Positions 6,987 to 13,045 of a DNA stretch of 13,045 bases are shown piece after piece; position 1 is the first letter of the stretch, and each line of letters opens with the position of its first letter. The stretch covers positions 1 to 13,045 of the forward strand of contig JAKAZH010000032.1 of NCBI GenBank assembly GCA_021815935.1, in the 5' to 3' direction. Below the pieces are notes generated by a model, which worked only from the letters and a program-made list of their open reading frames with translations, made no database searches and was not told the origin of the DNA. Position numbers and translations under genes: made by a program. Source of the DNA: Actinomycetes bacterium. Lineage in GTDB: Bacteria > Actinomycetota > Acidimicrobiia > Acidimicrobiales > Palsa-688.

Positions 6987-9442
6987 GTGGCGGCCTCGGT
7001 GATCCTCCGGGTCAGCGTGCGGGTGTCGGCGGGAAGGTCGGCCATCGACAGTCCGTGGACCTGGTTGCCGTGGGCGGCGCGGTTGAGGGAGAAGAGCAGT
7101 TCCACTGACTTGACGTCGAGCTTGTTTCTGGCCCAGCTCTGGATGTCGGCGTCTGCTACCACCGTTCCTTTAGCGGCTAACGACAGTCGTTCCCATAGCC
7201 GTCTGGCACCGGCGATTCTTTCTTCCACTTCGCCATGACCGGCACCGGCTGCAAGAAGGCGACGGCGGGCGATGTCGTTGAGTGTCGCTTCGAGCGCCAT
7301 GCGACAGATGCCCGGGACGACCTTCTCGGCGACGGTTGCGGGGACGGTCTCGCCTTTGACCACTTGGCGCGCGTCGTCGAGGAGCGCATCGGTCGGGTCC
7401 TTGGCTACGTCGACTTGAACGTTGGAGGACGCGCGCCGACTGACGCGCATGACCCTGGCCGGGATGGCAAGGCGGCGAACGGCTTCGGGGAGGCGCTCGT
7501 CGTGGGTGAATACGATAACTTGCCGGGTTTCGCCGGCACTGGCGAGCATCAGCGCAAGGCCATCAACCTTCGAAGGGTCCATCGCTTGGACGGGGTCGTC
7601 GATGACAATGAACCCGAACGGACTAGCGGGCAGCGCCGCCCGCGGCAGGAACACCGACAGCGCCAGAGCGTTCGTCTCACCCTGGCTCAGAACGCTGAGC
7701 CCGCCGGCTTCGGTTCCGTCTACAGTGAGATCGAAATCGACGTGCGCCTGATTCGCGGACCCGGCGAGACGCAAGTCGACGAGCTCGACGTTGCTCGCCT
7801 GGCGGAGCTGCGTCCAGTTCCGTTTGATCTGATCAGCGATAGGGCGCAGACGCTCCGCTCGCAGAGCGTCGTTGCCTTCCTTGAGCCACGTTTCGGCGTT
7901 CTTCACCACCTTGATCCGCTCGACAGCACCAGCAGCTTGCCTGGCTTTGCTGCACCATTCGAGTGTCGTCCTTGCGAGCGGCGACCACGTCTCCTGTCTC
8001 GCCTTGCGGGCGTCACCGGCCTGTTCGCGCACGCCGGTCAGTGCGGCTACAAGGTCTGGGTAAGCAGCGTCGAGGTGGTCGGCGAGTTCGAGGGGGTCAC
8101 TGACAGACGTGGACCACCGCTGCCACGCAGAACGCAGATCCTCGGCGTCGATACCGGCGCCGACGGCGTCGCCTAATACGACCGGGGCTGGCCGTAGGAG
8201 CGTCGCGGCCGCAGCCTTAGCTTTGGTCAGATCGCGTCGAGCGCGGGCTAGCTCGAAGGTCGCCAGGTCGTGCGCGGTGACGGAATCGCGGGTGCGGGCA
8301 CGCCAGCTGTCATCGATCACCCCGGTCGTCCCACAAACAGGGCAGTCCGCGCCCGGATGGGCGGCGGTGTGCTCGAGGGCAGCGCGCAGAAGAGCCGCTG
8401 CCGTCTCGGCGCCTGCGGCTATGTCGGTGTCTGCGTCGCTGACAGCTTGCGCTGCCCGGCGAAGGGCGCCGCTCGCCTCGGTGACCTCCTCGACGCTCGG
8501 AATAGCGATAGCGGCAAGAGCAGCTAGGACGGCACCGGAAGGGTCGGACTCGTCGGTCGAGACTGCTGCCGCCTCGATCGCGTCAAAGTCCGGCTTCTTT
8601 GATTCGACTAGAGCGAGGAGCGCTGGCGCCCGCTCATCGTCTGAGAGGCGGAGGGCCTCGACAAGCGACCGGCCGGGCTCCTTGTGGGCCTTGGCTACCT
8701 TGTCGAGAGTGGTCCGCTCGCTTCGCAGGCGTTGCGCCGCGATGTCGAGGTCGTCGAGGCCGAGGAGGTCGTTCAGCTGCTTGTGCAGCGCGACTGGCGC
8801 GTCGAGAAGCGCCTCAAGCTCGACATGGCTGAGAAAAGGGCGGAACTCGCCAGCGGCGCCAGCCCATCCGTAATTGCCAATCGCAGCACGGGGCCGCCCG
8901 ACGGCCTGGACGCTGGTCGTCGGCTCGTCGATCGCCGTCTGCTCCGGGGTCCACCGCCGTTCGATGACAGTCACGCCCGCGACGCCCTCGACGAGAACGT
9001 CAGCCCGCACCACCGTTTCGCCCCCGTGAAGACAACGCCATGTCTTCGACCAGTCACGCGAACGACTCTCCCAACGCTTGATGTTCCCGGTGAGAAGCAC
9101 CTCGAGCGCCTCCGCGAAACTCGACTTGCCCGACCCGTTCCGGCCGCACACCACCGTCAAACCGGGGCCGGGCTGAAAGCGTATTTCGGCGGAAGGCCCG
9201 ATGCCTCGGAAGCCACTCACCTGGACCCGCTCCAAATACATCTTCGAGACAGATACCTCCCCCCTGCCCGCCCCGTCCGGCCTCGGCACTACCATTTTGA
9301 CAGGGCCTTTTTCGCCGACGGCTTCTCTCAACGCAGTGTCGCTGTCAAGCGCCGCGAGGACTAGCGCCTCGACCCCCGCGTCGCAGCGGTGGTTAGGGTC
9401 GTCGAGGCGCGCCAGCACAACCTCTAACAGCGAGTCGTCCAC
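6983..9442 (-). CDS. SMC/RecF-like ABC ATPase with zinc-hook motif
   Basis: The product is an 819-aa P-loop ATPase with split ABC halves. After a 60-70-residue N-terminal extension come the strand VSGFRGIG (75-82), Walker A GRNGSGKSS (100-108), a helical arm with the zinc-hook-like CPVCG (367-371), the signature LSQGETNAL (585-593), Walker B FIVIDDP (611-617), the D-loop MDPSK (621-625) and the H-loop FTHDER (645-650). Residue D616 takes the place of the usual glutamate, as in RloC/PrrC-like ATPases. Residues about 700-819 form an extra helical domain ending with LNRAAHG (786-792). The arm is much shorter than in Rad50 or SMC. I recognise this as a widespread, uncharacterised actinomycete ATPase family but cannot name a gene. 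The start chosen is GTG 9442, where protein-like sequence begins; the 60 upstream codons read as non-coding, and a -10-like box ends eight bases before it. It forms an operon with the 123-aa gene. A DNA-sensing defence role is inferred. The GTG start is moderately certain. Confidence 0.9.
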   Translation of the reverse strand: MDDSLLEVVLARLDDPNHRCDAGVEALVLAALDSDTALREAVGEKGPVKMVVPRPDGAGRGEVSVSKMYLERVQVSGFRGIGPSAEIRFQPGPGLTVVCGRNGSGKSSFAEALEVLLTGNIKRWESRSRDWSKTWRCLHGGETVVRADVLVEGVAGVTVIERRWTPEQTAIDEPTTSVQAVGRPRAAIGNYGWAGAAGEFRPFLSHVELEALLDAPVALHKQLNDLLGLDDLDIAAQRLRSERTTLDKVAKAHKEPGRSLVEALRLSDDERAPALLALVESKKPDFDAIEAAAVSTDESDPSGAVLAALAAIAIPSVEEVTEASGALRRAAQAVSDADTDIAAGAETAAALLRAALEHTAAHPGADCPVCGTTGVIDDSWRARTRDSVTAHDLATFELARARRDLTKAKAAAATLLRPAPVVLGDAVGAGIDAEDLRSAWQRWSTSVSDPLELADHLDAAYPDLVAALTGVREQAGDARKARQETWSPLARTTLEWCSKARQAAGAVERIKVVKNAETWLKEGNDALRAERLRPIADQIKRNWTQLRQASNVELVDLRLAGSANQAHVDFDLTVDGTEAGGLSVLSQGETNALALSVFLPRAALPASPFGFIVIDDPVQAMDPSKVDGLALMLASAGETRQVIVFTHDERLPEAVRRLAIPARVMRVSRRASSNVQVDVAKDPTDALLDDARQVVKGETVPATVAEKVVPGICRMALEATLNDIARRRLLAAGAGHGEVEERIAGARRLWERLSLAAKGTVVADADIQSWARNKLDVKSVELLFSLNRAAHGNQVHGLSMADLPADTRTLTRRITEAAT

Positions 9443-9450
9443 ATCCGGGC

Positions 9451-9456
9451 ATCTTA
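9451..9456 (-). promoter_or_regulatory. Likely -10 box of the ATPase operon (leaderless start)
   Basis: On the minus strand TAAGAT ends eight bases before the GTG at 9442. No Shine-Dalgarno sequence is present in that gap, so the transcript would begin at or next to the start codon, a common leaderless layout in actinomycetes. A GTGACC hexamer about 15 bases upstream is a weak -35 match. Confidence 0.45.
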
Positions 9457-9622
9457 GAGGCGTACTGGGATGGTCACTGCGACCGACACGGCGGGCTGGG
9501 CGGTGACAACGAGTCCCCGACGATGCCATCGACGCGGACAGCCTCGACGTCGTTCGCTTCCCTGCCCCTCGATTCAGGCCGACGCTTGGCGAAGTGCGGT
9601 TCATACTGTCACGCGTCGGCAT

Positions 9623-9685
9623 GGACCCATAGGGTCCGGCCTACTCTGTGACGCAGTACCTCGAACCCGGCTTAGCCTATGGGTC
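9623..9685. repeat. Inverted repeats around GGACCCATAGGGTCC in the divergent promoter region
   Basis: GGACCC-ATA-GGGTCC (9623-9637) is a compact palindrome with a 3-base centre. In addition GACCCATAGG (9624-9633) is exactly inverted as CCTATGGGTC at 9676-9685. A further CCTATG lies at 9722-9727, overlapping the TATGAT box. This spacing of related half-sites looks like an operator that could control one or both divergent units. Confidence 0.5.
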
Positions 9686-9723
9686 ACTTTCGTTCCCCGT
9701 AGCCTTGTGATCGCCGACAGTCC

Positions 9724-9729
9724 TATGAT
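9724..9729 (+). promoter_or_regulatory. Possible -10 box for the unknown-protein gene
   Basis: TATGAT matches five of six bases of the TATAAT consensus. Transcription would begin near 9736, leaving a leader of about 25 bases that contains GGGAG (9750-9754) six bases before GTG 9761. No clear -35 box is present at normal spacing. Confidence 0.35.
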
Positions 9730-9760
9730 TTCGGGGCGAGAGGGTGATCGGGAGCAGAAG

Positions 9761-12040
9761 GTGGGTTCAGAGCGAGAACTTGAGGGCAGCGAGGTCGTTT
9801 GGCGGCGGGCGGATGGGCGTCCGCTGAAGGCGTTCGAGTTGAAGGTGTACGCCCGCGCTGGGCTTTCCCCGCTGGAGGCGCTCGAGTGGGCTGACGCCGG
9901 GTTCGAGCCGTATCAGACTGAGCAGCTGCGAGAGGCCGGCGCCGAGTTCGGGACAGCGCGGCGGCTCAGCCAGCTCGGATTGGATCACCGTCATCTGCGG
10001 TTCTTGCGTGACCTGCAGGAGCGGTCTGATGACGGCCAGGCCGCCGGGATCGACGGTCTGCACGCTTTACTTGAGGGTGAGGCTCGGAGTCTGGGCGTCG
10101 ACGATGCGGCGCTTGGGACGGTCGAGTCCAAAGCGTTTTTCCGCCAGGCGATGGCTCTTCGAATGCTAGGTGTCAGCGCGTCGAGGGTTCTCGCATGGCG
10201 CGACTCTGACCTCGATTTGGGTGCCTGCCTGCACGAGATTGAGGCGGGCGTAGCGGAGGACGACGTCGCTGGCAGCGTTGCGTGGCAAGTGTTCGAGCAG
10301 CGGGCGACGCGTCGAGCGTGGCAGGCGACTGGGCTCGCTCCCGCCGAGGCGAAATCTGTAGCAGCGAACGGTTACCGGCCTGTCGATGTTCTCGAGGGAC
10401 ACCTCGGCTGCGGAACCGCCGAGAGGATTCCACTGAGGGAGGTGCTTTTCGGCGAGCTGAGCCCCCAGCCTCGAACTGTCGACGGGACTCCGCTACCTTC
10501 CCAGGTGCTGACGGAGTTACGGGCAGGCGACGAGGCCGCAGTGCTGCGCGCTTTCGGCTACCGGGTCGTCCGTGACAGCTTGCGCTCACGTCGTGACAGC
10601 TTGCGCTCACGTTTCGCAGTCGAGCACTCCGGGGCGATCATCATCGGTTTCCGTTGCAGACGGGGCCGGGGAATGGCCGCCGTCGAGTCGGTTCCCGAGG
10701 GAACGCGACTCGACGTGCTACAACCTCGACGTGACAGTGTGTCGGTGACTTCTCACCACAACATGGGCCAGGCGTTTCATGCTTTTGCGGCCAGCGGCGA
10801 AGCGGAGAATCTGGCTGTCGTGTCCGTGTCGTCGGCGTCGATGGAGGCCGCGGACTTGTTACGGGTCGCTCAGCCGCTCGCGTCGTGCCTCGCCGAGGGC
10901 GGCGTAACCGTCAATAAGCTCGCCGCCATGAAAGCCGATACCGCGGACGGCTGTTTCATCGTGCCGGCCGTTCCCGCCGAGTGGCCTCGCCACTACATGG
11001 ACGAGGGGGGCGAGGTGCAGGCCGTCGGGGCGCTTTATCTCACGAACGTTTTGCGGCCGGCGCCGGTCGGATGGTTCGACGATCCCGACGCCGGGCTCGC
11101 CGCGGCACGCAGCCGGGTGCCGCTTGTTATGGTGGAACGAACCGGTCGTGATCAGCGGACGGTCACTACAAGCGTGTACCGCCAAGACGGCGCCTTGGCG
11201 TTGATCGACGGCCGCGGCAGGCGCCGGCGTCTCGGCACCGACGATCCTCTCGAAGCGGTCAGACAAGTCGGCTCGCTGCGGAACGTGAACGCCGACGAGG
11301 CGACAGCCTTTTTCGTTTCCTCTGCCGGACCGAGCGTCGAGGAACTCGTCGGGCTTCTTCGCCTACGCCAACCGGGACTGCTGGGCACGGAGACGGGCGT
11401 CGAGCGCCCCGGCAACCTCAACGGGTCCGCGTGGGGCGACTGGGCTGTACCTGAGGGTGTCAGCCGGCGGGTTGTGGAGATCAACGGTATGCGCTGGCTC
11501 GCGATCCCCGCCGGCAAAGGTGTCCGACCCGTCCTTGTTCGAAGCGACCCAGACTGGGACACCGCACTAAAGCCGGTTTTCCAGGAGGAGTGGGCGTCGT
11601 TCGCTTGCATCGAGGAGGACAGCAGGGTCAGCGGCGTCTCGCGCTGGACTCTCGGCCTGGTCGCCAAGGAGGTGATTGGCGAGTGGAGTTGGCTTGACGA
11701 GGACGGCGGATACCTTTCGGTCCGCCGCCGAAGGCGCCGCCAGGAAGACGAGATCGTCACCTGGATCCAGTCGGTGAGCGCCGATATGAACACAGATCTT
11801 GCCATGTTCGCCGTCGAGACCCTCATCGGCGACCTCGACGGCTACCAGATACCGGCCAGCTACTTCGACGATGACGCCTCCGACACGATGTTATGCGACC
11901 TTTGGGTGAGCGGCGAAGCCGACGGACTGCTTCGAGCGTTGCGTCGCTGCGGGCGCGGTGACGCCGTCGATGCTGTTGTCCGCCCGAGAAGTCGGGCTGC
12001 GGCGCGACGAGCCGAGCGGCGCCGCTATCCCGGCGATTGA
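9761..12040 (+). CDS. Uncharacterised 759-aa protein with helical-repeat-like N-terminus
   Basis: I do not recognise this protein. Start choice: GTG 9761 has GGGAG six bases upstream. The in-frame ATG at 9725 lacks one and overlaps a probable -10 box, and the frame further upstream reads as non-coding. Residues about 30-215 contain three copies of a helical motif beginning G-[LV]-[SA], at 34, 137 and 191, of the form G-L-S-P-x-x-A-x-x-W-x-x-A-G-F-x-P, best preserved in the first copy. Such repeats usually form protein-binding solenoids. Residues 271-284 are a perfect duplication, RDSLRSR twice. The remaining 470 residues are mixed alpha/beta without P-loop, nuclease, protease or membrane signatures that I can see, with a run of basic residues near 650 (VRRRRRR). 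Four TTA codons occur (10067, 10517, 10859, 11891). It is followed 139 bases later by the clamp-like gene on the same strand. Function unknown; a scaffold or DNA-associated role is speculation. Confidence 0.87.
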   Translation: MGSERELEGSEVVWRRADGRPLKAFELKVYARAGLSPLEALEWADAGFEPYQTEQLREAGAEFGTARRLSQLGLDHRHLRFLRDLQERSDDGQAAGIDGLHALLEGEARSLGVDDAALGTVESKAFFRQAMALRMLGVSASRVLAWRDSDLDLGACLHEIEAGVAEDDVAGSVAWQVFEQRATRRAWQATGLAPAEAKSVAANGYRPVDVLEGHLGCGTAERIPLREVLFGELSPQPRTVDGTPLPSQVLTELRAGDEAAVLRAFGYRVVRDSLRSRRDSLRSRFAVEHSGAIIIGFRCRRGRGMAAVESVPEGTRLDVLQPRRDSVSVTSHHNMGQAFHAFAASGEAENLAVVSVSSASMEAADLLRVAQPLASCLAEGGVTVNKLAAMKADTADGCFIVPAVPAEWPRHYMDEGGEVQAVGALYLTNVLRPAPVGWFDDPDAGLAAARSRVPLVMVERTGRDQRTVTTSVYRQDGALALIDGRGRRRRLGTDDPLEAVRQVGSLRNVNADEATAFFVSSAGPSVEELVGLLRLRQPGLLGTETGVERPGNLNGSAWGDWAVPEGVSRRVVEINGMRWLAIPAGKGVRPVLVRSDPDWDTALKPVFQEEWASFACIEEDSRVSGVSRWTLGLVAKEVIGEWSWLDEDGGYLSVRRRRRRQEDEIVTWIQSVSADMNTDLAMFAVETLIGDLDGYQIPASYFDDDASDTMLCDLWVSGEADGLLRALRRCGRGDAVDAVVRPRSRAAARRAERRRYPGD
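10571..10612 (+). repeat. Perfect 21-bp in-frame tandem duplication
   Basis: Bases 10571-10591 are repeated exactly at 10592-10612, with no third copy and mismatches immediately outside. Each unit codes for RDSLRSR. Identity at every synonymous position points to a recent duplication or active slippage. Confidence 0.9.
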
Positions 12041-12179
12041 CAGACCCAGCCGTTGGGACGTTCCCGCTGGTCGCGGCAAGGTCGCCGCGGTGGCGTCCGT
12101 GCTCCGATACCGTGCTATCGGCGCCTGCGGCGCATATCCCTGTAGCAACCGTCACCGCGAGAAAGTCTTGGGAGCATCG
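12041..12179 (+). promoter_or_regulatory. Spacer before the clamp-like gene with two adjacent hairpins
   Basis: CCGATA (12104-12109) pairs with TATCGG (12116-12121), loop CCGTGC. GCGCC (12121-12125) pairs with GGCGC (12129-12133), loop TGC. They share one base, so they could form alternately. No T-run follows, which argues against a strong intrinsic terminator. GGGAG at 12170-12174 is the ribosome site, five bases before ATG 12180. Confidence 0.45.
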
Positions 12180-13045
12180 ATGAACGAAGCTGTGATCTCG
12201 ACCGGCGAATGGCAGGCCGCCTCGGAGCTTGTGGCGCCCTTCGCGTACGACGACGAGCATCTCGGCTCGGGCTACGTCCATCTCGTCGCCTCCGACGGCC
12301 GGGCTGTCTGGTCGGCCAGAGGCGGCACGCGCTTCGCCCGGCTCACCACCACCGGCTCCGCCGGTAACGTCGACGCTCTGCTCGCGCCGCGCACAATCAC
12401 CGCAGCTAGCGCCCTAAGCCAGGCCGGCGGGCCGCTAACGATACGGACCGGTCCAGCCGGGCGAGTCAGTGTCATCGACGGAACTATCAGCTACCACCTG
12501 AACCTCCCGGCGCTGCAGCCCCCCAACGTCGACGAGCTTCTCCGCGAATGCGAAGGGCAGCAGTCAGTGACCACCGTCGTAGCGCTAGGAGCGCTCCGCC
12601 ACGTCGTGAGCACCGCCACCCGTGTAGCGCAATGCAATCAACGCCGCGAGAAGGAATACCCGACGTTATGGCTCGAGCTCGAAGCTGGCCGCCTGCAACT
12701 CCAAGTCGAATGGGCCGGGATCGGCCCCGCCTTCTACCAGCTCGACGCCGCCGGCGACGGACACGCCCGGATAGCCATCGACCCGGCTGACCTCCGCGAG
12801 TTCTGCAACGCTCTCGACACCGACGAAGTACGCCTCGACATCCCAACCGACGAAGGCGGCATGCTGGTCATCCACGCCGGGACATGGACCGGCGGCACCG
12901 TAGCGCACCGCTCCAGCGCCGAGTCCTACCGGCCCCAAATAGAGCAGACCCTAGGCGCAGTGTTCCCCGGCTGGTCGCTTCGTAGAGATCCCGACGGCGA
13001 CTACGTCCTACCCCGCTCGTCCACTCCCAGCTACGCCCGCCTAGC
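12180..13045 (+). CDS. Divergent sliding-clamp-like (DnaN-fold) protein with YbjN/TY-Chap-like start, truncated by window edge
   Basis: The frame is open from ATG 12180 to the end of the window (288 codons) and its 3' end is missing. GGGAG lies five bases before the ATG. Residues 1 to about 120 show the order of one beta-clamp domain: a leading helix, HLVASDGRAVW, a helix beginning LLAPRTITAASAL, then the strand pair around LTIRTGPAGRVSVIDG and YHLNLPALQPPN. Residues about 128-240 repeat this plan: LRHVVSTATRVA, LWLELEAGRLQLQVEW, then IDPADLREFCNALDTDEVRL. From about 250 a new segment begins with FPGWSLRRDPDGDYVLPRS (DPDGDY at 270-275), which recalls the YbjN/TY-Chap fold. It is too divergent to be the housekeeping DnaN, which also has three clamp domains and no such tail. 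It is probably co-transcribed with the unknown 759-aa protein. A clamp-like DNA-encircling or replication-sensing role is inferred from sequence pattern only. One TTA codon lies at 12666. Confidence 0.8.
   Translation, partial: MNEAVISTGEWQAASELVAPFAYDDEHLGSGYVHLVASDGRAVWSARGGTRFARLTTTGSAGNVDALLAPRTITAASALSQAGGPLTIRTGPAGRVSVIDGTISYHLNLPALQPPNVDELLRECEGQQSVTTVVALGALRHVVSTATRVAQCNQRREKEYPTLWLELEAGRLQLQVEWAGIGPAFYQLDAAGDGHARIAIDPADLREFCNALDTDEVRLDIPTDEGGMLVIHAGTWTGGTVAHRSSAESYRPQIEQTLGAVFPGWSLRRDPDGDYVLPRSSTPSYARL

Larger units (their letters stand above)
9443..9760. promoter_or_regulatory. Divergent control region between the ATPase operon and the unknown-protein gene
   Basis: No gene is supported in these 318 bases. 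Both flanking genes fire outward from it. It holds the -10-like box of the ATPase operon at one end, a TATGAT box at 9724-9729 at the other, and an inverted repeat in between. Frames that extend either gene into this stretch read as low-quality protein rich in Arg, Pro and Ser. Confidence 0.6.

Noticed and set aside
7235..8176. 313-aa open frame on the + strand
   Set aside because: It is antisense to the ATPase gene, whose signature and Walker B motifs lie in this interval on the other strand.
9443..9622. Extension of the ATPase to an upstream start at 9622
   Set aside because: The added 60 residues are Arg/Ser/Pro-rich and non-conserved in appearance, would run through the divergent control region, and lie upstream of a good -10 box.
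9470..9760. Extension of the 759-aa protein to a start at 9470
   Set aside because: The added 97 residues look non-coding and cross the inverted repeats and the -10-like box; GTG 9761 has a proper ribosome site.

Overview
The window is high-GC DNA with GC- or CG-ending codons in its long genes and GTG as well as ATG starts. This fits an actinomycete (Actinomycetota). TTA leucine codons occur in four of the five main genes, which is unusual for a Streptomyces-type genome and fits either another actinomycete lineage or acquired DNA. No tRNA, rRNA, CRISPR array, transposase or integrase was found. The content looks like an anti-phage defence or accessory island.

Layout. (a) 1-366: leader without a confident gene, possibly holding the 3' tail of a gene cut by the window edge. 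(b) 367-5883 (+): one giant gene for a DUF4011 / superfamily 1 helicase / Vsr-like nuclease / DUF3320 protein, the architecture of the single-gene defence system called Hhe. (c) 5884-6614: about 730 bases of poorly coding DNA with an 11-bp inverted repeat, two abutting palindromes and a 12-bp direct repeat; one weak small ORF is possible. (d) 9442 to 6615 (-): a two-gene operon with a 4-base ATGA overlap, coding for an SMC/RecF-like ABC ATPase with a zinc-hook CxxC and for a 123-aa protein that resembles the ATPase's own C-terminal domain. (e) 9443-9760: divergent promoter region with a 10-bp inverted repeat. (f) 9761-12040 (+): a 759-aa protein I do not recognise, with helical-repeat-like N-terminal motifs and a perfect 21-bp in-frame tandem duplication. 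(g) 12180 to the end (+): an open, truncated gene that reads like a divergent DNA sliding clamp (DnaN fold) followed by the start of a YbjN/TY-Chap-like domain.

How they may work together. Hhe is expected to act alone. The ATPase and its small partner look like one complex, with the small protein docking beside the like domain on the ATPase. The unknown protein and the clamp-like protein are co-directional, lie 139 bases apart and share one gradual drift in strand composition, so they are probably one transcription unit that continues past the right edge. The most novel candidates are the unknown protein plus clamp-like pair and the ATPase plus free-standing C-terminal-domain pair, which diverge from a shared 318-base control region. 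All system-level functions are inference.
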